DNA from: DASRRB01 sp036732755
GTDB lineage: Bacteria > Planctomycetota > B15-G4 > SIAN01
Assembly (NCBI GenBank): GCA_036732755.1
Contig: DAINBU010000124.1
Coordinates: forward strand, 1 to 13,696
Direction of reading: 5' to 3'
Length of the DNA stretch: 13,696 nt
Under the pieces are notes generated by a model that was given only the letters and a program-made list of their open reading frames with translations, had not been told where the DNA came from and ran no database searches. Both the position numbers and the translations under genes were made by a program. This document shows positions 1 through 7,106 of this stretch, piece by piece (position 1 is the first letter of the stretch; every line of letters starts with the position of its first letter).

Positions 1-542
1 GGCCACTCGACGGCGAGCAGCAATGGCAGCGCGAACGCGGCCGCGGTCGGCAGTCCGCTCGCGCCGGCGACCGCGGCGACGAAGGCCGCGGCGAGCAGCT
101 CGGGCCGCCGCCTCCGTCCGCCCCATTCGGCGAGCGCGACCGCCGCGGCGATCAGGACCTCGCCGACCGGGACGGCGCGCGCGCCGACGCGCACCACGCT
201 CTCGAAACGGATCGGATGGGCGAGGTAGGCGGCCAGCGCGAGGAGCGCCAGGCCGGGCGCGCCGACGCGCGCACGCAGCCAGGACGCCGCGCCGACCAGC
301 AGCAGCGCCTCGAGCACGAGGGGGACGACGCGGTGGGCGACGACGCCGCGCCCCACCAGCGTCGTCTCGAAGTCGAGCCAGTGGAGCGCGAGCACGGCGC
401 CGCGCCCCTCGCCGCCGCCCGCGAAATACGTCGCCTCGTCGAGGAGCAGCGGGATGCGCGGCAGCGAGAGGTGCGCGAAGGCGACCAGCGCGACCGCCGC
501 CAGCAGCGCCGGCAGCGGGAAGCGGCGCGGTGTCGCCTCCAC
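1..542 (-). CDS. Multi-membrane protein, GT-C (PMT/ArnT)-like glycosyltransferase fragment, partial
   Basis: This is the N-terminal 180 residues of a membrane protein whose 3' end lies beyond the left edge. The frame has no stop to base 1. It opens with a hydrophobic helix (about residues 8-28) followed by LPRIPLLLDEATYF, where D35-E36 sits in the first loop, as in GT-C enzymes of the PMT/ArnT type that use a polyprenyl-phosphate sugar donor. Further hydrophobic stretches lie at about 74-90, 95-110, 125-140 and 150-178. Start: GTG at 542, or TTG at 548, which would overlap the stop of the aminotransferase upstream (TTGA). The overlap implies one transcript with the aminotransferase and a role in making or attaching a glycan. 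GT-C is inferred from one motif and topology only; another polytopic membrane protein is possible. Confidence 0.6.
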   Translation of the reverse strand, partial: MEATPRRFPLPALLAAVALVAFAHLSLPRIPLLLDEATYFAGGGEGRGAVLALHWLDFETTLVGRGVVAHRVVPLVLEALLLVGAASWLRARVGAPGLALLALAAYLAHPIRFESVVRVGARAVPVGEVLIAAAVALAEWGGRRRRPELLAAAFVAAVAGASGLPTAAAFALPLLLAVEW

Positions 543-544
543 CG

Positions 545-1717
545 TCAACCCCGGCCGCGCCCGTAGAACGCGGCGAGCGCGGCGACCACCGCGTCGACCT
601 GCTCCGGCGCGAGGCCGGGGTGGATCGGGAGCGCGAGGACCTCGCGCGCCGCCTGCTCCGCGACCGGAAGTTCCCCCTCCCGAACTCCGAGGTCGCGGAA
701 GCACGGCTGCAGGTGCAGCGGCCGCGGGTAGTAGACGGCCGCGCCGATCGAGCGCGCCGCGAGGAAGGCGCGCAGCTCGTCGCGCCGCTCGGCCCGCACG
801 ACGTATTGGTGGTAGACGTGCGCGCCGCCGTCTGCGCGCGGCGGCGGCTTCACGTGGTCCTGGAGCCCGGCGGCGCGCAGCCCTTCGTCGTACCGCCGCG
901 CGAGGTCGACGCGCTCGGTGTTCCAGCGCGCGACGTGCGGCAGCTTGATCTCGAGCGCGGCGCACTGCAGCGCGTCGAGGCGGAAGTTCCCGCCGATCGC
1001 CGCGTGCACGTAGTCGCCGCCGCCGGCGCCCGGCTCCTGCCCGTGGTTGCGCAGCCGGCGGACAGCGCGGTCGAGCGCGGCGTCGCGCGTGATCACCAGC
1101 CCGCCGTCGCCGACGCCGCCGAGGTTCTTCGTGGGATAGAAGCTGAAGCAGCCGAAGGTCCCGTGGCCGCCGACGGCGCGCCCGTCCACCCGCGCGCCGA
1201 ACGCCTGCGCCGCGTCCTCGACCAGGGCGAGCTCGTGGCTGCGCGCCAGCGCGGAGAGGCGGGCGACGTCGGCCGCGCGCCCGAAGAGGTGGACCGGCAG
1301 CAGCGCCCGCACGCGGCCGGCCGGGCGGCGCCTCCCGCCGCCCTCGAGCAGCTCGGCGACGCGCTCGGGCGCGAGGCAGAGCGTCGCCGGGTCGACGTCG
1401 GCGAACGCGGGCCGTGCGCCGGCGCGCGCGATCGAGCCGGCGGTCGCGAAGAACGTGAAGGGCGTGGTGACGACGACGTCGCCCGGCCCGATCCCGAGCG
1501 CCGTCAGGGCGACGAGCAGCGCATCGGTGCCGCTCGAGACGGCCGCGGCGTGCGGAACGTCGAGCGCGCGCGCGGCCGCGCGCTCGAAGCTCTCGACGAA
1601 CTCCCCGCCGACGAACTTCCCGCTCTCCAGGACGCGGGCGAACGCAGCCTTGATTTCCGGCAGCAGCGGTTCATTCTGCGGACGCGGATCGAACGAGGGG
1701 ACCGGGATGGCTGCCAT
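545..1717 (-). CDS. DegT/DnrJ/EryC1/StrS-family PLP-dependent sugar aminotransferase
   Basis: A 390-aa protein, the usual length for this family, which transfers an amino group (usually from glutamate) to a keto group of a nucleotide-activated sugar in the cytoplasm. Visible hallmarks are the N-terminal NEPLLPEIKAAF...ESGKFVGG segment, SSGTDALLVAL at 61-71 (phosphate-binding region), VEDAAQAFGA at 166-175 with the cofactor-ring Asp168, and SFYPTKNLGGVGDGG at 192-206 with the PLP-Schiff-base Lys197. NFRLDALQCAAL (244-255) and the late YYPRPLHLQP and LPIHPGL motifs are also family-typical. The sequence resembles WbpE/perosamine-synthase-like members, but the sugar substrate cannot be read from it. 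The start at 1717 (MAAIPVPSFDP) fits the family N-terminus; an in-frame ATG at 1756 would add 13 residues. It is followed by, and overlaps, the GT-C-like gene, and is divergent from the exported protein at 1755. Confidence 0.93.
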   Translation of the reverse strand: MAAIPVPSFDPRPQNEPLLPEIKAAFARVLESGKFVGGEFVESFERAAARALDVPHAAAVSSGTDALLVALTALGIGPGDVVVTTPFTFFATAGSIARAGARPAFADVDPATLCLAPERVAELLEGGGRRRPAGRVRALLPVHLFGRAADVARLSALARSHELALVEDAAQAFGARVDGRAVGGHGTFGCFSFYPTKNLGGVGDGGLVITRDAALDRAVRRLRNHGQEPGAGGGDYVHAAIGGNFRLDALQCAALEIKLPHVARWNTERVDLARRYDEGLRAAGLQDHVKPPPRADGGAHVYHQYVVRAERRDELRAFLAARSIGAAVYYPRPLHLQPCFRDLGVREGELPVAEQAAREVLALPIHPGLAPEQVDAVVAALAAFYGRGRG

Positions 1718-1754
1718 CGACGACAATCTCGCTGCAGGATCTCGCGAAGCGCGC

Positions 1755-2645
1755 ATGCATAACAAGGCGTGTGCGCGCGCGCGACGCCGCGTCGCCGCCT
1801 CCGCCCTGCTCGCGCTCGCCGCCGCCGGCCTTGCGGGCGCCGCAGCGCTCTCCTGCTCACTGGCGCCGCCGCTGCTCGGACAGTCGGTCCCCGCCCCGGC
1901 GAAGGCGCAGGAGGGGCCGACCGCCGCCGAGATCCTCGCGCAGGCGATCAAGCGCCAGGGGGTGCCCAAGGGCGTCGACCCCGCCGCCCCTTCGCCGCTC
2001 GTGCTCTTCGCGAAGACCAACCTGCAGTTCCGCGACGACAAGGGCAACGACATCGCGCTCAAGGCGCAGCGCCGCTTCCTCGCGCCCGACCGCATCTGGA
2101 CCGAGCTCACCGATGAGGCGACCGGGACGGTCACGCAGAGCGGCTACGACGGCAAGTTCCCGTGGTTCTACAGCGCGTCGAGCGGCGTGCGCCGGCTCGA
2201 CGGGCCGGACAGCGAGAACGACCGGAAGCAGCTCGCGAGCGACGTCGAGATCACCTCCGCGCTCGCGCGCGCCCTCCTCCTCGCGCGGCTCAAGCTCGAG
2301 CTGAAGGACCTGCGCCGCCTCGACGACGTGACGCGCGGCGAGGCGAAGCTCTGGGCCGTCGAGGGCGACGCGGTCGTCGACATGAACCAGAAGAAGACGC
2401 CGACCAAGCTGCGGCTGAACGTCCGGGAGAAGGACGCGCAGCTCGCCGGCGTGCGCGTCGCGTTCGAGGGGCGCGACCCGCTGCAGATGTGGTTCGCCCG
2501 CCACGAGGTCGTGGACGGCTTCGAGTTTCCCCGCAAGGTCGAGGTCTTTCGCGCCGGCGCGGAGCGTCCGCAGCTGACGATCGCCGTCTACGTGCTCGAC
2601 CTCGCCCCCCACCTCACCGACGCCGACTTCGCCCCACCCAAGTAG
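1755..2645 (+). CDS. Exported LolA-like protein of unknown function
   Basis: A 296-aa protein and the only plus-strand gene here. An arginine-rich n-region (RARRR) and an Ala/Leu core to about residue 33 form a signal peptide. ALSC at 31-34 is a weak lipobox, so cleavage by signal peptidase I is equally possible. The mature part has strands with the pattern FLAPDRIWTEL...SGYDGKFPWFY (109-139) and later KLWAVEGD, KLRLNV and an ending LTDADFAPPK. That is reminiscent of the half-barrel of LolA/LolB/MucB-type lipid-binding proteins; this is fold-level resemblance, not a confident family match. Start is uncertain. ATG 1755 gives the best signal peptide. ATG 1707 has a better Shine-Dalgarno sequence (GAGGGG six bases upstream) but adds 16 polar residues and overlaps the divergent aminotransferase start. 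Its stop is followed at once by a GGCCGCGCGGCC palindrome. Confidence 0.7.
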   Translation: MHNKACARARRRVAASALLALAAAGLAGAAALSCSLAPPLLGQSVPAPAKAQEGPTAAEILAQAIKRQGVPKGVDPAAPSPLVLFAKTNLQFRDDKGNDIALKAQRRFLAPDRIWTELTDEATGTVTQSGYDGKFPWFYSASSGVRRLDGPDSENDRKQLASDVEITSALARALLLARLKLELKDLRRLDDVTRGEAKLWAVEGDAVVDMNQKKTPTKLRLNVREKDAQLAGVRVAFEGRDPLQMWFARHEVVDGFEFPRKVEVFRAGAERPQLTIAVYVLDLAPHLTDADFAPPK

Positions 2646-2656
2646 GCCGCGCGGCC
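2645..2656. other. Perfect 12-bp palindrome at the stop of the exported protein
   Basis: GGCCGCGCGGCC begins on the last base of the TAG stop codon of the exported-protein gene. It could form a short cruciform or the base of a terminator, but there is no T-tract. It may be part of the composite termination region extending to 2757. Confidence 0.4.
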
Positions 2657-2680
2657 CTTCGTCAGACGCCGCGGCGCCCA

Positions 2681-2701
2681 CGCGACTTCGAAGAAGTCGC
2701 G
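2681..2701. terminator. Hairpin between convergent genes, 9-bp stem, 3-nt loop
   Basis: CGCGACTTC pairs perfectly with GAAGTCGCG around a GAA loop. It lies 36 nt past the exported-protein stop and 45 nt past the mutL stop, so it could serve transcripts from either side. There is no U-tract on either strand, so intrinsic termination is a guess; it may instead be an RNA 3'-end stabiliser. Confidence 0.45.
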
Positions 2702-2735
2702 AACCATCGTCGCTTCGTCAGAAGCCGCGGCGCCA

Positions 2736-2757
2736 CGCGGTTTCGTCAGAAACCGCG
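2736..2757. terminator. Perfect hairpin spanning the mutL stop codon
   Basis: CGCGGTTTC pairs with GAAACCGCG over 9 bp with a 4-nt loop. Read on the minus strand the loop is TGAC, so the mutL stop codon TGA lies in the loop and the last three codons (Arg-Gly-Phe) form the left arm. A shorter copy of the same design (GCTTC-GTCA-GAAGC) sits at 2712-2725. There is no T-run downstream. Confidence 0.5.
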
Positions 2758-4566
2758 ACGATTGAAGAGGTTCTCGAGCTCCGCCTTCGGGATCAGCACG
2801 CGCGTCGGGCGGCCGTGCGGGCAGGTGTGGGCGTGCTCGATGGCGTCGGCCTCGGCGAGCAGCGCAGCGATCTGCTCCTCGGAGAGCGCGTCGCCGGCGC
2901 GCACGGCGCGGTGGCACGCCATCGTGAAGAGCATGCGGTCCGCGAAGTCGTCGAGGCGCCCCTCCGGACGCTCGCCGCGCAGCAGCGCGACCAGGCGCGT
3001 CAGCAGTCCGGCGACCTCGGCCGGCTCGCACACCGCGGGCAGCGACGAGACGGCCAGCGCGGTCCGCCCGAACGGGGCGACCCGCACCCCGACGCTCTCG
3101 AGCAGCTCGGCCTGCTCCTCGAGCGCGAGCACGTCGGCCGCCGCGAGCTCGACGCGCGCCGGATGGAGCAGCTCCTGGCGGCGGATCGCCTTCGCCTGCC
3201 ACTGCGCCCGCAGGTGGCGGTAGAGGACGCGCTCGTGCAGCGCGTGCTGGTCGAAGATGAGGAGTCCGTCCTCGGCCGCCGTCGCGACGTAGGTCTTGAG
3301 CAGCTGGACGAAGCGGCCGGGGAGCAGCCGCGCCGACGGCGCGCGCGCGGCGAGGGGAGGCGCGAGCGGAGCCGGGCCGTCCGGCGGCGCGTTCCGCTCG
3401 CCGAGCACGTCGGCGATCGAGTCGCCTACGAGCGAGGGCGCCGGCGCGTCGTCGCGCAGCGGTCCCGGCTCGAAGAGGCGCGCGTCGGGCGGCGCGAACG
3501 CGGGCGCCGCCGCGGCGGCCGCGTACCCCGCCCCGCCCGTCGCCGCCCCCGAAGCGAACGGTCGAAAGCGCGGCGTCAGGTCGGCGCCGCGCAGCGCGCG
3601 CTCGACCGCCGAGAGGACGGCGCGATAGACGTCGGACGAGCGGCGCAGCCTCACCTCGATCTTGGTCGGGTGGACGTTGCAGTCGACGTCCGCGGGATCG
3701 AGCTCGAGAAAGAGGAACCAGACCGGCGTCAGCGACTCGGCGAGGAAGTCGCGGAAGGCGGCGCGCACGGCCCCCTGCACGGTGCGGTCGCGCACGCAGC
3801 GGCCGTTGATCCAGAGGTACTGCTGGCTGGTGCGCGCGCGGGCGCGGTCGGGAGGCGCGAGCAGGCCGCGCAGCTTCAGGTCGGCGAGCGTCGTCTCGAC
3901 GTCGATCAGCGCGGCGGCGAGCTCGCGCCCGAAGCCGGCGGCGATGCGCTCGCGCAGCGACGCGGCCGCCTCGATGCGCAGCGCTCTGCGGCCGTCGGAG
4001 AGCAGCTCGAAGGTGGCGTCGCGGCGCGCGAGCGCGAGCCGCAGCACCGCCTCGACCACGTGCGCGAGCTCGGTCGGCTCGGCCTTCATGAATTTGCGGC
4101 GCGCCGGCACGTTGAAGAAGAGGTCGCGCGCCTCGACCGTGGTCCCGACCGCGCGCGCGTGCGGCCGCACCGGCTCGAGGACGCCGCCGCGGCAGACGAT
4201 CTCGGCGCCCGCGTCGGCCCCGCGCGCGCGCGACGCGACGCGCAGATGGGCGATCGACGCGACGCTCGCGAGCGCCTCGCCGCGGAAGCCGAAGGAGCGC
4301 ACCGCCAGCAGGTCGTCGGCCGCCGCGATTTTGCTGGTCGCGTGGCTCTCGAGCGCGAGCGGCAGCTCGTCGGGCGGGATGCCGGCGCCGTCGTCGTGGA
4401 CGGCGATGCGCCGCAGCCCGCCCCCCTCGACCTCGACGCGCACGGTCGTCGCGCCGGCGTCGAGGCTGTTCTCCATGAGCTCCTTCACGACGCTCGCCGG
4501 GCGCTCGACCACCTCGCCGGCGGCGATCTGGTCGACGACGACCTGCGGCAGGCGGCGGATGGTCAT
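2746..4566 (-). CDS. mutL: DNA mismatch repair protein MutL, endonuclease-type
   Basis: A 606-aa MutL. The GHKL ATPase half shows ENSLDAG (32-38), DDGAGI (58-63), SHATSKI (74-80) and FGFRGEAL (92-99), with NVHPTK at 297-302 in the transducer domain. A Pro/Ala-rich linker covers about 330-412. The dimerisation half carries DQHALHER (439-446), ACHRAVRAG (550-558) and CPHGRPT (582-588), the metal-binding set of MutL proteins that nick DNA themselves; E. coli MutL, which relies on MutH, lacks these. In the DQHA(x)2E(x)4E motif the final Glu is Arg450. It is the last gene of the operon, 22 nt after holA, with AGGGAG as a Shine-Dalgarno sequence before ATG 4566. It couples MutS recognition to strand removal in the cytoplasm. 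Confidence 0.97.
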   Translation of the reverse strand: MTIRRLPQVVVDQIAAGEVVERPASVVKELMENSLDAGATTVRVEVEGGGLRRIAVHDDGAGIPPDELPLALESHATSKIAAADDLLAVRSFGFRGEALASVASIAHLRVASRARGADAGAEIVCRGGVLEPVRPHARAVGTTVEARDLFFNVPARRKFMKAEPTELAHVVEAVLRLALARRDATFELLSDGRRALRIEAAASLRERIAAGFGRELAAALIDVETTLADLKLRGLLAPPDRARARTSQQYLWINGRCVRDRTVQGAVRAAFRDFLAESLTPVWFLFLELDPADVDCNVHPTKIEVRLRRSSDVYRAVLSAVERALRGADLTPRFRPFASGAATGGAGYAAAAAAPAFAPPDARLFEPGPLRDDAPAPSLVGDSIADVLGERNAPPDGPAPLAPPLAARAPSARLLPGRFVQLLKTYVATAAEDGLLIFDQHALHERVLYRHLRAQWQAKAIRRQELLHPARVELAAADVLALEEQAELLESVGVRVAPFGRTALAVSSLPAVCEPAEVAGLLTRLVALLRGERPEGRLDDFADRMLFTMACHRAVRAGDALSEEQIAALLAEADAIEHAHTCPHGRPTRVLIPKAELENLFNRRGF

Positions 4567-4588
4567 GACGCGCTCCCTGCACGCCCGG

Positions 4589-5614
4589 TCATCGTGCGTG
4601 CGCCAGGTCGTGGACTAGCCGTTCGAGGAGCTCTTTCTCGTCGAGCATCCCGCTCCGCTTCTGCGCGACCTCGGCGGCGAGCGCGGCCGCCTGCCAGCGC
4701 TCGAGCCGCGGGCCGAGCGCGCGCGCGTCCTCCTGCAGGAAGCGGACGTAGCCCGGCTTCATCCCCAGCGCGTCGCCGACCGACCGCACGAGCTCTGCGT
4801 CGCCGACCCCGACCGCGGCGGCGCGCCGGATCCGCGAGAGGAGCATCGGCAGCAGCGCGTTGGCGATCGCGGCGCGGCCGTAGAGGCGGCCGCCGCCGAA
4901 CAGCACCAGCCCCTCTTCGGCCATCGCCTCGAACAGGCCGAGCGCCTCGCCAGCGCGACCCGACTTGAGCGCGCGCCAGAAGCAGTCGAAGTCGCGACCC
5001 GCCGTGTGGCCGGCGAGCGCCTCGACGTCGCGCGCGCCGATCGTCTCGCCGAGGCGGTAGAGCGCGAGCTTCTCGAGCTCGCGATCGAGCGCGTCGAGCG
5101 ATCCGCCCGCCTGCGCGAGCAGCGCGTCGAAGGCGTCGGGCGCGAGCCGGGCGCCGCGCGCCGTCGCGCGCTTCTCGAGGAAGCGGCGCAGCTCGGCGTC
5201 CGACTGCGGGCCAGGCTCCCAGAGCGCGGCGACCGGCAGCCCGGCCGGGACGACCGGCGGCCCGTCCTTGAGAGCACGCACCGTTGCGATCACGAGCGTG
5301 GCGCGCGGCGTCGGCTTCTCGATCCAGGCCTTGGAGAGCTTGTCGCGCAGGAGCTCGAGCCCGCCCAGCACGACGACGACGCGCGGCGCGCCGAAGAGGG
5401 AGACGTTGCCGAGCTCGGCGAGCACCGCGGCGACCAGGCTCGCGCCCTCCTTGCCCTTGGCGTAGGCGGCGGCGGGCAGGCGGCGGATCTCGGCGGTCGC
5501 GCGCACGGGCTCGAGGCTGCGCTCGAGCAGTTCGTCGAGGAGGCAGCGCGCGCCGGCCGCGAGCAGGAGCGCGGGCGGCAGCGCGGCGCCGGGGGCGAAG
5601 GCCGGCGCGCTCAC
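4589..5614 (-). CDS. holA: DNA polymerase III delta subunit
   Basis: A 341-aa protein, close to the ~343 aa of E. coli HolA. Delta is the clamp-opening 'wrench' of the clamp loader: it binds the beta sliding clamp and opens it for loading on primed DNA. Family features are NVSLFGAPRVVVVLG at 70-84, a beta-rich segment ATLVIATVRALKDG, LRRFLEKRATARGARLAPDAF (142-162), then GSLDALDRELEKLALY (171-186). The helical C-terminal third includes DCFWRALKSGRAGEAL and the ending LDEKELLERLVHDL. The GTG start at 5614 overlaps the ubiA stop (GTGA), which implies translational coupling. Delta is highly divergent, so the call rests on length, the ordered motifs and overall pattern. A longer open frame continues upstream but lies inside ubiA and is a shadow. 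Confidence 0.88.
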   Translation of the reverse strand: MSAPAFAPGAALPPALLLAAGARCLLDELLERSLEPVRATAEIRRLPAAAYAKGKEGASLVAAVLAELGNVSLFGAPRVVVVLGGLELLRDKLSKAWIEKPTPRATLVIATVRALKDGPPVVPAGLPVAALWEPGPQSDAELRRFLEKRATARGARLAPDAFDALLAQAGGSLDALDRELEKLALYRLGETIGARDVEALAGHTAGRDFDCFWRALKSGRAGEALGLFEAMAEEGLVLFGGGRLYGRAAIANALLPMLLSRIRRAAAVGVGDAELVRSVGDALGMKPGYVRFLQEDARALGPRLERWQAAALAAEVAQKRSGMLDEKELLERLVHDLAHAR

Positions 5615-6507
5615 CGCAGCGCCTCCTCGACGATCACCGCGACGAGCACGAACGGCCCGACCGCGGCGTTGAGGCGGAAGAAGGCGAGCTCGAGGCGGCG
5701 CGGCTGCGCCGGGTCGGCGACCCGGTGCTGCCAGAAGAGGAGGGCGGCGACCAGCGCGAGCGCGCTCCACCACGGCCAGCCGCGCCGCGCGAGCGCGCCC
5801 GCGCCCGCGAGGCCCGCGACGGTCGCGACGTGGAACGCGCGCGCCAGCGCGAGCGCCCGCGCCGGGCCGAGCCGTGCCGGCAGGCTGTAGAGCCCCTCGC
5901 GCCGGTCGAAGTCGACGTCCTGGCACGCGTAGATCAGGTCGAAGCCGGCCACCCAGAAGAGGACGGCGAAGGCGAGCAGGCCGGGGATCCAGGTCGACGC
6001 ATCGACGACGCCGGTGACGGAGATCCACGCGGCGAGCGGCGAGATCGCGAGCGCGACGCCGAGCCAGAGGTGGCAGAGCGACGTGAAGCGCTTGGCGTAC
6101 GAGTACCCGAGCACGACGGCCAGCGCGACCGGCGACAGCGAGAGGCAGAGCCCGTTGATCGACGCCGACACCGCGACGAAAGTCGCCGCGCAGGCGACCA
6201 CGAAGCCGGTCGCGAAGCCGCGCGACAGGCGGCCGGCCGGCAGCGCGCGGCCGCTCGTCCGCGGGTTCTTCGCGTCGAAGCGCGCGTCGACCAGCCGGTT
6301 GAACGCCATCGCGGCGGCGCGCGCGAGCACCATCGCCGCCACCACCAGCACGAGCAGCCGCAGTCCGGGCCGGCCGTGCGAGGCGATCAGCAGCGACGCC
6401 AACGCGAACGGCAGCGCGAAGACCGAGTGCGCCACCTTGATCATCTCGAGCGTCAGCGCGGTCTTGGCGAAGAGGCCGCGCACCGGCAGCGGCGCGGTCG
6501 CGCTCAC
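5611..6507 (-). CDS. UbiA-family aromatic prenyltransferase, MqnP/4-hydroxybenzoate polyprenyltransferase-like
   Basis: A 298-aa polytopic membrane enzyme that joins a polyprenyl diphosphate to an aromatic quinone precursor. The first Asp-rich motif is NRLVDARFDAKNPRTSGRALPAGR (N70, D74, D78) and the second is YACQDVDFDRREGLYSLP (D197, D201), both of which bind Mg-diphosphate. About eight or nine hydrophobic helices are visible. The NRxxDxxxDAxNPRT and QDxDFDrreGlySlP wording matches the 'UbiA-other' subgroup that includes the futalosine-pathway enzyme MqnP better than E. coli UbiA. The likely substrate is therefore a menaquinone precursor (dihydroxynaphthoate); this is inference. GTG 6507 overlaps the ubiX stop (GTGA) and has a strong AAGGGGGG Shine-Dalgarno sequence; an in-frame ATG at 6525 would lie inside ubiX. 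It sits directly between ubiX and holA. Confidence 0.92.
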   Translation of the reverse strand: MSATAPLPVRGLFAKTALTLEMIKVAHSVFALPFALASLLIASHGRPGLRLLVLVVAAMVLARAAAMAFNRLVDARFDAKNPRTSGRALPAGRLSRGFATGFVVACAATFVAVSASINGLCLSLSPVALAVVLGYSYAKRFTSLCHLWLGVALAISPLAAWISVTGVVDASTWIPGLLAFAVLFWVAGFDLIYACQDVDFDRREGLYSLPARLGPARALALARAFHVATVAGLAGAGALARRGWPWWSALALVAALLFWQHRVADPAQPRRLELAFFRLNAAVGPFVLVAVIVEEALR

Positions 6508-7106
6508 GGGGCGCCCCCCTTCCATTCGACGGTGCGCGGCAGCTCGAGTCCGGCGGCGGCGAGCGCGCGCTCGGCGACGAAGCGGACGAGGTCATCGATC
6601 GAGCGCGGCTTCGCGTAGAAGCCGGGCGCAGCCGGCAGCACGGTGGCGCCCGCGCGCGCCAGGCGCAGCAGGTTCTCGAGGTGGAGCGCGGAGAGCGGCG
6701 TCTCGCGCACGACCAGCACGAGGCGGCGGCGCTCCTTCAGGTGGACGTCCGCGGCGCGCTCGACGAGGCCGTCGGAGAGTCCGGCGGCGATGCGCCCCGC
6801 GCTCCCCATCGAGCAGGGCGCGACGATCATCGCGGCGGTCGGGAACGAGCCCGACGCGATCGGCGCCCCGATGTCGTCGGGGGCGTGCAGCGTGACGGCG
6901 TCGGCGCCGCGGCCGAGGCGATCGCGCAGCGCCGCGGCGTCCCAGCCGTGGCCGAGCTCGTCGCGCGCGACGCGCTGGCCGGGCGGGCTCACCACCAGCT
7001 CGACGCGGATCCCGGCCGCGACCAGCGCGGCGAGGACGGCGTCGCCGTAGACGGCGCCCGACGCGCCGGTGATGGCGAGGACGACGCGGGTCGGGGGCGC
7101 GCTCAC
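6504..7106 (-). CDS. ubiX: UbiX-family flavin prenyltransferase
   Basis: A 200-aa protein, the usual length for UbiX/Pad1. It attaches a dimethylallyl group to FMN to make prenyl-FMN, the cofactor of UbiD-family decarboxylases. Visible features are the Rossmann-like start VVLAITGASGAVYGD (8-22), IASGSFPT (83-90), APCSMGSAGRIAAGLSDGLVERAADV (96-121), LKERRRLVLVVRETPLSALHLENLL (123-147) and PGFYAKPRSIDDLV (161-174), all in canonical order. The GTG start at 7106 overlaps the stop of the CPBP gene, and its own stop overlaps ubiA. No ubiD is in the window. Next to an MqnP-like prenyltransferase it may act in menaquinone synthesis (a role called MqnF in some genomes) rather than ubiquinone synthesis. 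Confidence 0.95.
   Translation of the reverse strand: MSAPPTRVVLAITGASGAVYGDAVLAALVAAGIRVELVVSPPGQRVARDELGHGWDAAALRDRLGRGADAVTLHAPDDIGAPIASGSFPTAAMIVAPCSMGSAGRIAAGLSDGLVERAADVHLKERRRLVLVVRETPLSALHLENLLRLARAGATVLPAAPGFYAKPRSIDDLVRFVAERALAAAGLELPRTVEWKGGAP

Larger units (their letters stand above)
2657..2767. repeat. Degenerate ~28-bp tandem array, four units, overlapping the mutL 3' end
   Basis: Units begin at 2657, 2686, 2713 and 2741 (spacing 29, 27 and 28 bp). Each opens with a variant of YTTCGTCAGA followed by a GCCGCG-like segment. Units 1 and 3 are nearly identical over about 28 bases (CTTCGTCAGA, one substitution, GCCGCGGCGCC, one indel, ACGCG). Unit 4 lies in the coding end of mutL and carries its stop codon. 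Unit 2 lacks two bases in the head and is the most diverged. The array fills almost the whole gap between the two convergent genes. Confidence 0.6.

Noticed and set aside
23..1762. Open frame of 579 codons on the plus strand opposite the aminotransferase
   Set aside because: Arg/Pro-rich composition and no motifs; the minus strand encodes a well-supported PLP aminotransferase and a hydrophobic membrane protein.
2815..4968. Open frame of 717 codons on the plus strand opposite mutL and the end of holA
   Set aside because: It crosses two real genes, has biased Arg/Ala/Gly composition and no family features, so it is a GC-rich shadow frame.
5614..6595. Upstream extension of the holA frame to a 668-codon protein
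   Set aside because: The extension lies wholly within ubiA in another frame and is Arg-rich low complexity. The holA similarity begins at GTG 5614.
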